Source: CAG-826 sp964583155 (GTDB taxonomy: Bacteria > Bacillota_I > Bacilli_A > RFN20 > CAG-826). From it: a DNA stretch of 64,000 bases. The stretch covers positions 98,071 to 162,070 of the forward strand of contig CAZOUY010000002.1 of the NCBI GenBank assembly GCA_964583155.1. Direction: 5' to 3'. Positions 33,695 to 43,864 of the stretch are shown one piece after another. Position numbers and translations under genes: made by a program. The notes beneath the pieces were generated by a model, which had not been told where the DNA came from, ran no database searches, and saw nothing but the letters and a program-made list of their open reading frames with translations. Numbering within the stretch: position 1 is the first letter of the stretch; each line of letters begins with the position of its first letter.

Positions 33695-35770
33695 CTAATA
33701 GTCTAGTTTGAAAAATAAATCGGTATAAGTCGGATAAGTGATATTATGTTTAGATAAAGCTGGCTCTATTTGGTCGTATTTTTGACGAATGGAGTTGAGA
33801 AGAGGCAAACAATTATTCAAAAGATGCATTCCTTTTTCTTTAGAGGTTTTTAGCGTTTGACACTCCGATAATGCCTTTTCTAATTTGATTATCAGTGCAG
33901 ATAATGACTCGATTGTTTCTTGAATCGTCGCCGCTTTGGCTATTAAAGAAGAGGTTGCAAAGTTATGCATTCGATCAATATCACGAATCTCAGCCATCAA
34001 AATAGGAATTAATTCGCTTTTCACGATATGAATTAAGGTTTTGCATTCCATCATGCGCACTTGATAGTAATTGTTATATAAAATCTCACTGCGGGACGCC
34101 AATTCTTCTTTTGTATAAATCTTTTGTGATATGAAAAGCTCAGAAGTACTTTCTTTTTCAAAGCAGACGAGTGATTCCACAAAGGTTTTAATATTAGGGA
34201 GACCACGTTTTTGCGACTCTTCGATCCATTCAGAAGAATAGCCGTTACCATCAAATAAGATGCGATGATGATTTTCCATTATTTTGGAGCAAATCTCCAT
34301 TGCGGCTTGCATTTTATCATGCATATTTTTATGTGTTTCTAATTGATCGGCCATTTTCTTCAAGGATTCGGCGACGATCGAATTAATGACGGTATTGAAG
34401 AAACCGGTATTTAAAGATGAGCCTAACATCCGGAATTCGAATTTATTTCCTGTGAAGGCAACTGGTGAAGTTCGATTGCGATCAGAAGCATCGTGAGGAA
34501 GATAGGACAGTGATGAGATTCCGAAGTCGCCCGGAGCGCTCTTGAAATAGGTAGCCTTCTTGCTTTCTAAAAAGTGTTGGAGCAGCTGCTCGACAGGAGC
34601 GCCTAAAAAGATGGAAACAATAGCCGGAGGTGCTTCATCCGCTCCTAAGCGGAAATCATTTCCGGGATTGCTGGAAGCCATCCGCACTAATTCGGAATGA
34701 CGATCGATCGCTTCGATTATTGCGGAGGTGAAGAGCAGAAAAATAGTATTGTTCTGCGGATTTTTACTAGGAGCAAAAAGATTTTGTCCTTCATTGGTGA
34801 TTAAAGACCAGTTATTATGCTTGCCACTGCCATTGACGCCAGAAAATGGCTTTTCGTGCAATAGACATACCATATTATGCTTTAAGGCTGTCTTTTGCAA
34901 AACATCCATAATAATTTGATTTTGGTCAACGGCAATATTAACAGGGCCGAATATTGGTGCTAATTCAAATTGAGCTGGTGCCACTTCGTTATGAAGTGAT
35001 TTAGCATATATACCTAATTCCCATAACTGTTCACTGACATCCTGCATAAAATCTTGAACCCGTTCGGGTATCGCTCCAAAATAATGTGAATCAAATTCTT
35101 GGCCTTTGCTCGGCATAGCTCCGAAAAGCGTTCTTCCGGTTAACATTAAATCTTCTCTTTTTAAGAAATCATCTTTATCAACTAAAAAGTATTCCTGTTC
35201 GAGACCGATATGTGGTATGACACTTGTGACGTTTTTATTGCCTAAGGCGCGAAGAATGCGGGTGGCTTGCAAAGAAATAGCATCGATGCTTTTTAATAAA
35301 GGCCACTTAACATCCAAATTTTCGCCATTAAATCCAACAAAAATTGTCGGAACACAGAGAGTTTTGTTTCTTATAAAAACCGGAGAAGAGCAATCCCAAT
35401 ATGTATAGCCACGTGCTTCAAAGGTGGTTCGAAGTCCGCCATTTGGGAAGGAAGAGGCATCGGATTCGCCTTTAATTAGATTTTTACCGGAAAATTTTAA
35501 TATCGGTTGGCCATCTCTGACATCAAAAAAGGATTCGCGCTTTTCGGCGGTTAAACCGGTTAGCGGTTGAAACCAATGACAATAATGTGTGCAGCCATGT
35601 TCAATGGCCCATTCCTTCATCGCGTGGGCAATGGCATCCGCGGTCGTTCGATCAAGACTCGCGGTTTTATCCATCGTTTCCTTCCATTTATGATAAATGG
35701 GACTCGGCAATTTAACTTGCATAACTTTTTCATCGAAAACTTTCGTACCGAAATCAGATAAATCAAACAT
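33695..35770 (-). CDS. glnN: Type III glutamine synthetase
   Basis: 691 residues, close to the 690-730 of the GSIII family and far longer than GlnA (about 450). Family blocks seen are KWKETMDKTASLDR near 28-41, CTHYCHWFQPLTG with the GSIII-specific HWFQP, GLEQEYFLVD with metal-binding Glu residues, and the EKPFSGVNGSGKHNNWS block with catalytic Gly, Asn and His. It condenses glutamate and ammonia with ATP. AAGGAGATA precedes the ATG. The next gene upstream on the strand is glmS, which consumes glutamine, so the neighbours make biological sense even though their spacing of 94 bp allows separate transcription. Confidence 0.92.
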   Translation of the reverse strand: MFDLSDFGTKVFDEKVMQVKLPSPIYHKWKETMDKTASLDRTTADAIAHAMKEWAIEHGCTHYCHWFQPLTGLTAEKRESFFDVRDGQPILKFSGKNLIKGESDASSFPNGGLRTTFEARGYTYWDCSSPVFIRNKTLCVPTIFVGFNGENLDVKWPLLKSIDAISLQATRILRALGNKNVTSVIPHIGLEQEYFLVDKDDFLKREDLMLTGRTLFGAMPSKGQEFDSHYFGAIPERVQDFMQDVSEQLWELGIYAKSLHNEVAPAQFELAPIFGPVNIAVDQNQIIMDVLQKTALKHNMVCLLHEKPFSGVNGSGKHNNWSLITNEGQNLFAPSKNPQNNTIFLLFTSAIIEAIDRHSELVRMASSNPGNDFRLGADEAPPAIVSIFLGAPVEQLLQHFLESKKATYFKSAPGDFGISSLSYLPHDASDRNRTSPVAFTGNKFEFRMLGSSLNTGFFNTVINSIVAESLKKMADQLETHKNMHDKMQAAMEICSKIMENHHRILFDGNGYSSEWIEESQKRGLPNIKTFVESLVCFEKESTSELFISQKIYTKEELASRSEILYNNYYQVRMMECKTLIHIVKSELIPILMAEIRDIDRMHNFATSSLIAKAATIQETIESLSALIIKLEKALSECQTLKTSKEKGMHLLNNCLPLLNSIRQKYDQIEPALSKHNITYPTYTDLFFKLDY

Positions 35771-35864
35771 AAGCTATCTCCTTTACTAATGATATGTATT
35801 ATAAAAATGAATAATGTATCTTATTTAAATGATAGAGATATAAGAGAAATACAAGGCTAGAAAA

Positions 35865-37643
35865 CTATTCTACAGTGACTGATTTGGCTAAATTACGTGG
35901 CTTATCAATATCTACCTTCAATTCCAGAGCGGTATAATACGCTATATATTGTGCGACCATCACTTTGACTAAAGAGCTTAAGTATACCGGAGTGTCCGGA
36001 ACCGCGATCACGTCTGATGGCTTTTTCATCGAATTTGAAACAATAGAAAAAACTTTGGCCCCACGGGCTTCTACCTCGTGATAATTGGAGCGAAGCTGCA
36101 TCTCAATATGCGGATCGGAAATATAGCCGAAAACAGGGGTTCCTTTTTCGATAAGCGCGATCGGACCATGCTTTAATTCACCGCCCGGGAAGGCTTCTGA
36201 ATGGATATATGTTATTTCTTTAAGCTTCAAGGATGCTTCTAAGCATAGATTATAATCAAAGCCACGGCCTAGGAAGAAAATATGCTTTTTATGCATAATT
36301 TTTCTAGCAATTTTATGGAATTGATCCTTGAGCTTCATGGTCTCCATTAAAGCTTCAATAGTTATCTTTAAATCGTAAATGAGATCATTATTTTCCTCTA
36401 AGGCCCCCTTTAAAAGCGCCATTAAGGCCACTTGAGCGGAATAGGCTTTCGTTGAGGCAACCGCAATTTCCACACCGGCATATAACAAGCAAGAATAAGT
36501 CGCTTCTCTTTCTAAAGTTGAGCCTTTGGTATTTGTAATAGTCAAAGATGGGTATCCGCATTCATTGATGGTCTGTAAGCATCGAATCAAATCCGCGGTT
36601 TCTCCCGATTGCGAAACGATGATAAAAAATGGCTTTTTGCCGCCCATATGGGGATAATATGCCCATTCTGATGCAATATAAGCCTCGGATCTTTTACCGA
36701 CGCTCTCCATATAATCGCGTCCCATCAATGAAGCATAATAAGATGTTCCACAAGCGATAAAAATTATATTGTCGGCCTCACGCAAGGCACGCAATAGCAC
36801 ATCGCTAAAAAGATATTTTTTTCCATCATGATAATTGTTGATAATTCTTTTGATGCACGATGGAGACTCTTCTATTTCTTTTAACATATAGTGAGGATAA
36901 TCGCCTAAATCACGATTTAATAATTCAGCTGTACGGGAAGTGAAGCGCAATTCAACATCATGCTCATCTTGCAAGACCTTGATGTCCTTTTCGGAAATAT
37001 AGCCATATTGCTCATTTTCTAAATCGATGAACTCCGTCGAATTCTCGATCATGGGCATGGCATCGCTAGCGAGATAATTGCCGTTTTGACCAACCCCAAT
37101 TAAAAGTGGTGAATGGCGTTTGGCAAAATAAATACGATGATCGGAATCGTGATCGATAATCGCTAAAGCGAAAGAACCCTTAAGCTCCGTTATCGTTAAA
37201 TAAATAGCCTTTAAAACATCATTTTGATTGGATAAGCACTTTTGCTCCAATAAATTGGCGATCACTTCAGTGTCAGTTTCACTTTTAAAATGATAACCAT
37301 CTTGGATCAGTTTATCTCGTAATTCACGATAGTTTTCAATAACGCCATTATGGACGATGATGAATTTGCCATGATTGCTTTGATGGGGATGACAGTTTTC
37401 TTCACTGGGAGCACCATGGGTGGCCCATCGGGTATGACCGATTCCTAAAGTCACATTTTCAATAATAGGAACGATATTTTTGAGATTATTGACACGCCCA
37501 ACCTTTTTATAAAGATAGACCTGATCCGGGGTTTTTAAAGCGATACCGGCGGAATCATAGCCCCGATATTCTAAAGACTCTAGACCTTTGATTATAAAAT
37601 CATAGATGTCAAAGCTTCCAACGCCCCCAACAATACCACACAT
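35865..37643 (-). CDS. glmS: Glucosamine-6-phosphate synthase, glutamine-hydrolysing
   Basis: 592 residues, family about 600. After Met removal Cys2 of MCGIVGG is the glutaminase nucleophile; GHTRWATHG, HNGVIENY and ESPSCIKRI follow. The C-terminal half has two SIS domains with CGTSYYAS, SQSGETADL and ends LAKSVTVE as usual. It turns fructose 6-phosphate and glutamine into glucosamine 6-phosphate, the entry to UDP-GlcNAc for wall and for the FucNAc genes nearby. It lies 23 bp after glmM in one operon. There is no room for a glmS ribozyme in that gap. Confidence 0.95.
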   Translation of the reverse strand: MCGIVGGVGSFDIYDFIIKGLESLEYRGYDSAGIALKTPDQVYLYKKVGRVNNLKNIVPIIENVTLGIGHTRWATHGAPSEENCHPHQSNHGKFIIVHNGVIENYRELRDKLIQDGYHFKSETDTEVIANLLEQKCLSNQNDVLKAIYLTITELKGSFALAIIDHDSDHRIYFAKRHSPLLIGVGQNGNYLASDAMPMIENSTEFIDLENEQYGYISEKDIKVLQDEHDVELRFTSRTAELLNRDLGDYPHYMLKEIEESPSCIKRIINNYHDGKKYLFSDVLLRALREADNIIFIACGTSYYASLMGRDYMESVGKRSEAYIASEWAYYPHMGGKKPFFIIVSQSGETADLIRCLQTINECGYPSLTITNTKGSTLEREATYSCLLYAGVEIAVASTKAYSAQVALMALLKGALEENNDLIYDLKITIEALMETMKLKDQFHKIARKIMHKKHIFFLGRGFDYNLCLEASLKLKEITYIHSEAFPGGELKHGPIALIEKGTPVFGYISDPHIEMQLRSNYHEVEARGAKVFSIVSNSMKKPSDVIAVPDTPVYLSSLVKVMVAQYIAYYTALELKVDIDKPRNLAKSVTVE

Positions 37644-37666
37644 ACTTTTTCCTCCTTAGGAATTTA

Positions 37667-38998
37667 CTAAATAATTAGATCCTCGATATAGGCAACAATT
37701 TTTTCACAGATGAGCTCACAGGTTTCAATATTATCGGCTTCGCACATAACTCGAACCAGTGATTCGGTTCCACTTGCTCTTAACAATATACGCCCATTGC
37801 CCTTTAAAATATTATTTTCTAATTCTTCAACGAGCTTTTTAAGACCGGCATGATTAAGAACATATTCTTTATTACGAACCGCAACATTTCTGAGCTTTTG
37901 CGGATAAATCCGCATTCCCGTCAATAATTCTTTTAACGATTTACCGGTTTCTTGCATGATATTCATCACCTTCAAGGCCGTTAGAATACCATCGCCGGTA
38001 TTTAAATCGTCTAAGAAAATAATATGGCCGGATTGTTCACCGCCTAAAGAGAGACTTTTCTCCTTTAAGCATGCTTGCACATATTTATCACCGACAGTGG
38101 TCACTTCATAGCTGATTCCCGCTTCATCCAAAGCCTTTTTTAGCCCTAAATTCGACATCACGGTAATCACAATTTTATTATCCTTCAGTAAACCCTTCTC
38201 TTTTAGGTTTTTAGCGCATATATAGAGAATGGAATCGCCATCAACTACGGTGCCGTCAGGAGCGACAATCATCAGACGATCGGCATCGCCATCAAAGGCC
38301 AAACCGATATCATATTTTTTCGTTTGAATGGTTTCGCGAAGAGAGCGCAGGTGAGTGGAGCCACATTGCTCATTAATATTGGTGCCATTGGGCACAATAT
38401 GGATATATTCAGCATTTATTCCTAATTTATAGAAGAGCTCCGGAACAACTTTAGAAGCTGATCCGTTCGCTCCATCTACCAAAACCCTTAAACCATCATA
38501 GCGTTTCGCTTTACTGATCAAAAAGCGCTCATAGTCGTTAACTAAACCTTTTTCATAAAACCAGCGCCCGATATTATTAGGATTCATTGGTAAATCGTCA
38601 TTCTCTTTTTTAATATATTCTTCAATTAATAATTCAATCTCATTTGGTAGCTTTTCGCCATTTTTAGCGAAGATCTTAATTCCGTTATCATAAAAAGGAT
38701 TATGAGAAGCCGAAATCATGATGCCATAATCAAATTCCTGTGTTTCCACTAAATAAGAAACGGAAGGAGTAGTTGATACGCCTTCATCATAAACATCGCT
38801 ACCGGAAGCGGTGATTCCCGAAATAAGTGATGCTAAAAGCATCTCACCGGATAATCTTGTATCTCTGGAAATTAAAATTCTATTTTTTTTACTATTTGGA
38901 TATTGGCCGATAAAGCGGCCGATCCGATAGGCGGTACGTGTTGTCAATTCTTGATTAGCTAAGCCGCGAACTCCATCGGTACCAAAATATTTCCCCAT
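37667..38998 (-). CDS. glmM: Phosphoglucosamine mutase
   Basis: 443 residues. KYFGTDGVRG opens the protein, S98 of ISASHNPFYDNGIK is the phosphorylated serine, DGDADR near 240 binds Mg and EQSGHII plus the C-terminal RASGTE bind substrate. It converts glucosamine 6-phosphate to glucosamine 1-phosphate. AAAAGGAGATG precedes the ATG and a good promoter lies at 39029-39057. The order glmM-glmS is common in Firmicutes. Confidence 0.95.
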   Translation of the reverse strand: MGKYFGTDGVRGLANQELTTRTAYRIGRFIGQYPNSKKNRILISRDTRLSGEMLLASLISGITASGSDVYDEGVSTTPSVSYLVETQEFDYGIMISASHNPFYDNGIKIFAKNGEKLPNEIELLIEEYIKKENDDLPMNPNNIGRWFYEKGLVNDYERFLISKAKRYDGLRVLVDGANGSASKVVPELFYKLGINAEYIHIVPNGTNINEQCGSTHLRSLRETIQTKKYDIGLAFDGDADRLMIVAPDGTVVDGDSILYICAKNLKEKGLLKDNKIVITVMSNLGLKKALDEAGISYEVTTVGDKYVQACLKEKSLSLGGEQSGHIIFLDDLNTGDGILTALKVMNIMQETGKSLKELLTGMRIYPQKLRNVAVRNKEYVLNHAGLKKLVEELENNILKGNGRILLRASGTESLVRVMCEADNIETCELICEKIVAYIEDLII

Positions 38999-39028
38999 TT
39001 CGATATCATCTCCTTTTTCATGTTATAT

Positions 39029-39057
39029 AATATACGGCAATATTTTCGATATTTCAA
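39029..39057 (-). promoter_or_regulatory. Promoter of glmM-glmS
   Basis: On the minus strand TTGAAA (39052-39057) and TATATT (39029-39034) are 17 bp apart, about 30 bp before the glmM start. Confidence 0.65.
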
Positions 39058-39593
39058 TTTATTTTTTTAAAGCAAAATTTAAAAATATTTTTTAACAAAA
39101 TTAAAAAATAGCCATTTTTTTACTCGAAAAAGGTTTATATATTTTGATATTGCAACTATCATATTATCTACATTTAAAAGCGAACTTTTGAAATTGAATA
39201 AACTCCTTTTAAGGTTGTAATAAAAAGCCTTTAATATTGTTTCTTCATTGATCTAGACTTAACTTCAATTAGAAAACATGACTATTGTTGGCCTTTTTTC
39301 CTTCTTTATTCTCGAGATGCTTTATGTGATAGGCCCCATCCAGCCTTTCCTTATATTAAAATTCGCTGATGGAGGGGTGATCTTCCTATGAGTTTTTCCG
39401 TTATCAGAGGCGGTTCTTTATTTAATAAAATAAAAAATTTAAAAATTGATCAGGAAATTATTGGCAATTCAAATATCATGATTAATGAAAAAAAGTAATT
39501 GATTTTTACTATATCGACTAGTAATATTGAATTATATTTTTATTTTATAGTTATAGATAGATAAAGTAATTCAATAAGAAAGGAGAAAATCTT
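39058..39593. other. Intergenic region with one small reading frame
   Basis: About 535 bp between divergent units. Apart from the candidate small gene at 39388-39498 it is AT-rich and shows no tRNA, riboswitch or repeat. A promoter for the lipoprotein at 39594 is expected between 39500 and 39570, but no box pair is convincing. Confidence 0.35.
39388..39498 (+). CDS. Possible 36-residue peptide with strong ribosome binding site
   Basis: GATGGAGGGGTGATC lies about 8 bases before an ATG that opens 36 codons ending in TAA at 39496-39498. The product is basic and hydrophilic, starting MSFSVIRGGSLFNK and ending in lysines. The binding site is much better than chance would suggest. No family is recognised. 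Context: 96 bp upstream of a lipoprotein gene. Confidence 0.35.
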   Translation: MSFSVIRGGSLFNKIKNLKIDQEIIGNSNIMINEKK

Positions 39594-41390
39594 ATGAAAA
39601 AAATCTATAATGTTGTATTTTCAGCTCTAGCCCTTGTCACGTTGGCTGCTTGTGGCGGAATTGATAATTCTTCTAGTTTATCGGGAACTTCATCTCCGAA
39701 TCATATTGATGAGCCATCATCAAGTTCTCCGATAGTTCAGAATCATCAGGTCATTTTGCCGGAAGTTGATGGCTTTGAGGTTACGGCCAATAATATGAAT
39801 CCGGTGGAAGGAGAAGCAGTGGAATTATATGTAACCAATTTAAATCCACAATCCAAAAGACTTGATGATGTCCGTATGAACGGAGCCTCACTTCAAGGCA
39901 GTCGCACTAATCAAAGTCATACGATGCTCTATCGCTTTGTTATGCCGGCCGATCAAAATGCGATCATCACCTTAGAGGTGGTCAAGGTCTATCCGGTAAC
40001 AGTGGCCTCCAGTCTAAGCAATGTTTTATCTCTTGCTGGTATCGGTGATGGCTTATTCGCGGAAGGCGAAAGCGTTACCTTTACTCCCACCACCTATGCC
40101 GGATACTATTATCGTGATGTGACGTCGATAGATAGTGACGTGGTTTTGCAGAGGGTTGAGGATTCATATACCTTTATCATGCCGGCTCATGTAGTGACTA
40201 TTACAGCGGTGACCGGCGAGAATGTTTACTTAGTGAGCTATGATTCCAATGATCCCAATTTTTCATTGAATATTGAAAATGGATTTGCCGCACGCTTCGG
40301 CTCTAATGTTGCCTTTCAGGTGACTTTAAATAATGTTGACTTGCGTTTAAAAGAAGTTCGCGCTGACGGCGAAGTCCTTTCAGCCTACGCGGCTAATTCA
40401 TATCGTTTCGTGATGCCGGCCCATCCTGTGAGCATTGAAGTGGCTTATGAAACGATGTATAAACAAATCACCGTTGAAGATTCCAATCATTTTACGGCCA
40501 CGCTCCAAACCAGTATTGGTGATAGTGGAGAATTGGTCGATGTCACAGACACCAATGTTCTCTCAAATCAAAAAATCGTGGTTTCGGTTCTCGATAAGGA
40601 GGCCGATGCCGATCACGGCTTTGTCGTCGATAGCATCCAGGTTTTAGGAAAGAATTCCGCGGATGCGGAGTTTGTCGAATTAAGCCTCGAAGTGATAGAA
40701 GAAAATGGCGCTTTCATCTTCTTCACACCGACCGATATGCGCTTATTGACTGTTAGACTACACGAGGTCATCGCCGCTAGTGAATTCGTATCAGGAACCT
40801 TTGTCGGATTCCAACCCGATAATTCTTCTAGCGAAAATGCTTCTTTATCCATCACCGCTGATGGTAGCATTGTCACCGATGTTATTGCTTCGGGCAAATT
40901 GACCCTTGTCGATGAAAATCACTATACGATTCGCTATGAAACAGTGTTTTATGGTAGTACCGCGGTCTATTATTATAGCTATTTTGTAAGTCCGGAAGAA
41001 AATGTCGTAATAGAATATTGCTCACAAACGGAAATGTTCGGTAGCACTATGATGACTAATAAGTCTTCCTCGACTAAGGTCTTTGTCACTTCCGATCTCT
41101 ATTCATCCAATCATTATTCGATTATCGCTCGCGATCCTTCAACCGATGGCTATGCTTCACAATTTTATTGCTTTACCAACGGGGATGGTGTGGTAACCAC
41201 CTGTTTCTATGATTTCACCACGGATACTCCTTATTGGAATGTTTCGCTATCGGTTGTAAGTGGCACCGATGGGAAAACAAATGGCGATGTTGTTGAAATT
41301 AGAACGCAAGAGGGATTGACCATTGCGACCATGAGGCTTTCCGGCTCGGTCAAAAATGTTCAATACGATGCCGAATTGGTCAACAATTAG
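39594..41390 (+). CDS. Lipoprotein with divergent InlB-type repeats
   Basis: 598 residues led by GAAAGGAGAA. The lipobox TLAAC places the lipidated Cys at 20, followed by a Ser-rich linker. Three or four repeats of about 75-80 residues follow to about 300, each ending in a pattern like YRFVMPADQNAIITLEV, YTFIMPAHVVTITAV or YRFVMPAHPVSIEVAY; this MPA-x-V-x-I signature belongs to divergent InlB B-repeat (Flg_new_2-like) surface modules. The C-terminal 250 residues are beta-rich and unassigned. It is exposed on the membrane outer face; binding or adhesion is the likely role, with no catalytic motif visible. The next gene, 24 bp on, is another lipoprotein and probably co-transcribed. Confidence 0.75.
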   Translation: MKKIYNVVFSALALVTLAACGGIDNSSSLSGTSSPNHIDEPSSSSPIVQNHQVILPEVDGFEVTANNMNPVEGEAVELYVTNLNPQSKRLDDVRMNGASLQGSRTNQSHTMLYRFVMPADQNAIITLEVVKVYPVTVASSLSNVLSLAGIGDGLFAEGESVTFTPTTYAGYYYRDVTSIDSDVVLQRVEDSYTFIMPAHVVTITAVTGENVYLVSYDSNDPNFSLNIENGFAARFGSNVAFQVTLNNVDLRLKEVRADGEVLSAYAANSYRFVMPAHPVSIEVAYETMYKQITVEDSNHFTATLQTSIGDSGELVDVTDTNVLSNQKIVVSVLDKEADADHGFVVDSIQVLGKNSADAEFVELSLEVIEENGAFIFFTPTDMRLLTVRLHEVIAASEFVSGTFVGFQPDNSSSENASLSITADGSIVTDVIASGKLTLVDENHYTIRYETVFYGSTAVYYYSYFVSPEENVVIEYCSQTEMFGSTMMTNKSSSTKVFVTSDLYSSNHYSIIARDPSTDGYASQFYCFTNGDGVVTTCFYDFTTDTPYWNVSLSVVSGTDGKTNGDVVEIRTQEGLTIATMRLSGSVKNVQYDAELVNN

Positions 41391-41414
41391 TCAAGTAAGA
41401 AAGGAATTATGCAT

Positions 41415-43715
41415 ATGAAAAAAAGTTTATTAGCGTTATTTACTTTGTGTGTTAGTCTCTCGATGGCTAGCTGTGATAATAAAAGCCCAAATTCTTCTTC
41501 TTCAAATAACGATCCGGTGTTGAATCTTGATTATGACGCCGAAGATATCTGGAACCTATTACAAAGTGTTGCGACCGGAGGAAATTACACTCTCGAGTAT
41601 CAATATGGAGGCAAAACATATCACGAATATTATACCCAAGATTATGCGTATTTTGAAGGTACGATGATGGGATATGTGGGACTTCCGGATTATCAAAATC
41701 ATTCCGAAAAGTTGTTTTATAAGTACGTAATTAATAGCGGACAGGTCGTGATTCAACAGGCCTTAGGCTATCGCGAATCCGAAAATGTCAAGGATTATAC
41801 TCCAATCCGTTCCGCTTCGGGATTAGATTACATGTATCTACTTACTTCCGGAGTAGCGCAGGTTGGAATCGAAGATATTCAAACCTATCAAAGCGGCTAT
41901 TATACTTCCAATGTCGATTTAATTACGATTTTAGCGAATGTCATGGGCTATGGCGATTCATCAGAGCTTATTGCCTCCATCACATTTGAAGTCGTTGATG
42001 AATCATTAGTGTTCGTTTTTTATCCGACCTTTGCTGAAGGCTATGAGGTCATCGATGGGGTCACGGGAACCTTTAAAAATATTGGTACGACCCATTATGA
42101 TATCGTTGAAAACTATGTGACCTCCTTTAAAATTCCGGAAAACACTATGATGGAATCTATGCTTGCGGATTTAAAGGCTGAGAGCGTCTCATTAAACGCT
42201 AAGGTGACACGAGTTTGGGATTATAAGGCCCCGGATGAATTGGAAGATACTGAATATGATTTGCAAAAGGATTCCGCATATTTATCCACCTATTATGGCA
42301 CAAGCGCATATGGCAAATCCCAATATCCTTCTCGTAAGCGTTACGAAAGAGGAGCGAATGGCAATGCTTTCTTGACCTATATTGATGTTAATAATACGAT
42401 TCAAAGGGTGGATTCTGGAACTCCATTTGACACTCTTTTCACCGCACCGACTCGATATTTTGAAGCCTTAGCATTTTGGCCTACGGAAACGGCTAATGTG
42501 TATCGCTATTATGGATATAATGCTCGTTGGCTCGCCGAGTCATTATCCCATTATGATCTAGGAATAACGGAGTCGATCGAGGCCACTGTGGAGAATGGTA
42601 AGGTCACCAAGATCGTCGCTAAAACCCCATTATATTATGATAGCTATGGCCATACTTATTACACGCAAGCGGTCATCAATGTCGCTCCAACACGCCTTAT
42701 ATCTGATTTAAATGTTTTGACTCCCACCAGTGATAATGAAGCGATTGCCAATACTTTCGCTCTCTTAGATGGAAATACCAGCTTTAAGGCCAATATTATT
42801 ACCAATAAGAACCGTGAGTATTTAACGGAGCTCACTGTGGCCAATAATATAGTGTTGCTCACTGAAAACGGATATGACACCAGCGATGGGGCGGATGCAT
42901 TGTTAGCTAAGAGCTATCACGGCTATGAAAAAGTGTCTGAAGGTGTTGTGCCTTTCGAAGTCACTTTATCCGAGGATGATGATGGAAATGTGACAGGGGT
43001 CGCTAAAGCCAATGATGATCTAATAGTGGGTGGCACTCTCAAGGACATTATCGGCATGGTCGCCGTACCTGAAGTGTTTGAAAAGGATGGATTGGGTAAT
43101 ATTGTCGCCCGCTCGATGGTTGGACATCTTGGTGAAGGCATCTTAAGCGGAAAATATAGCGATTATATTATTCCTGATTCCTTCCGCTTGGAAATCGATT
43201 CCGAGGGCGTTCCTTTATCCATTTCATATAGCTTTGAAATCGGTGATGGCTTCTTCTTAGGTGAAGAAACAATCGAGTTTAGTGAATGGGGAACCGCGAC
43301 GCTTCCTGAGCATATTGATTTTAATCAGATCGGACTTTGGAATGCCCCAACCAATTGGAAGGAAGAATTTACGCAAGAAATGTATGATGTCGTGGCCGCA
43401 ATGTTCGGTGAAGATTATGTGGCGGAGATTCCTTATATTTTCAGTCGTGATTTATACGGACATTGGTTTTTAAGCGGTGATTGTCCTGCGGGATTTTCTT
43501 ATATCCATTTTGTGAACATGGCGGATGGACTTGATGAAAATGTCTATCCCGATTATGCTTTCGCTTATGCCGCATACCTTGAGGAGCTCGGTTATGTCAG
43601 AAGCTCCGACAATGCTTGGGGATTAGAGGCATATACAAAGGGAAATATCCATATTCGCATTGTCTATAACGCTACACAAGTCGATCTCTTCATCTTCGAT
43701 CGCTTATACGCTTAA
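41415..43715 (+). CDS. Large lipoprotein of unknown function
   Basis: 766 residues from the ATG at 41415, nine bases after GAAAGGA; an ATG two codons earlier is too close to it. The lipobox SMASC puts the lipidated Cys at 20, followed by a Ser/Asn linker. The rest is rich in aromatic residues and acidic, with many Tyr-containing motifs (HEYYTQDYAYFEG). No domain is recognised. The last 80 residues form a region with ...RIVYNATQVDLFIFDRLYA at the end. It shares an operon with the InlB-repeat lipoprotein and is closed by a strong terminator. The two may form a surface complex. Confidence 0.65.
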   Translation: MKKSLLALFTLCVSLSMASCDNKSPNSSSSNNDPVLNLDYDAEDIWNLLQSVATGGNYTLEYQYGGKTYHEYYTQDYAYFEGTMMGYVGLPDYQNHSEKLFYKYVINSGQVVIQQALGYRESENVKDYTPIRSASGLDYMYLLTSGVAQVGIEDIQTYQSGYYTSNVDLITILANVMGYGDSSELIASITFEVVDESLVFVFYPTFAEGYEVIDGVTGTFKNIGTTHYDIVENYVTSFKIPENTMMESMLADLKAESVSLNAKVTRVWDYKAPDELEDTEYDLQKDSAYLSTYYGTSAYGKSQYPSRKRYERGANGNAFLTYIDVNNTIQRVDSGTPFDTLFTAPTRYFEALAFWPTETANVYRYYGYNARWLAESLSHYDLGITESIEATVENGKVTKIVAKTPLYYDSYGHTYYTQAVINVAPTRLISDLNVLTPTSDNEAIANTFALLDGNTSFKANIITNKNREYLTELTVANNIVLLTENGYDTSDGADALLAKSYHGYEKVSEGVVPFEVTLSEDDDGNVTGVAKANDDLIVGGTLKDIIGMVAVPEVFEKDGLGNIVARSMVGHLGEGILSGKYSDYIIPDSFRLEIDSEGVPLSISYSFEIGDGFFLGEETIEFSEWGTATLPEHIDFNQIGLWNAPTNWKEEFTQEMYDVVAAMFGEDYVAEIPYIFSRDLYGHWFLSGDCPAGFSYIHFVNMADGLDENVYPDYAFAYAAYLEELGYVRSSDNAWGLEAYTKGNIHIRIVYNATQVDLFIFDRLYA

Positions 43716-43721
43716 AAGATT

Positions 43722-43757
43722 AAGACCAAGTATTTTCGAATATTTGGTCTTTTTTTG
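43722..43757 (+). terminator. Strong intrinsic terminator after the lipoprotein pair
   Basis: A 13-bp stem with one G-U pair (AAGACCAAGTATT / AATATTTGGTCTT) closed by a TTCG tetraloop and followed by seven T. Confidence 0.85.
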
Positions 43758-43811
43758 AGCCGATAGATAAAATCTAGGCGAACTTATATATCTCAAGTGG
43801 CAAAAGAATGG

Positions 43812-43817
43812 TATAAT
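43812..43817 (+). promoter_or_regulatory. Extended -10 promoter of the ntdP-tsaD cluster
   Basis: TGGTATAAT is an extended -10; there is no good -35. It lies 48 bp before the first start. Confidence 0.5.
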
Positions 43818-43864
43818 AAAAATCGAGAAGTATGTGATTTTCATACTTAGGAAGTTAGTGAGTG

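Noticed and set aside
37644..37666. glmS ribozyme upstream of glmS
   Set aside because: Only 23 bp separate glmM and glmS, far too short for the ribozyme, and no glmS-like fold is seen upstream of glmM.
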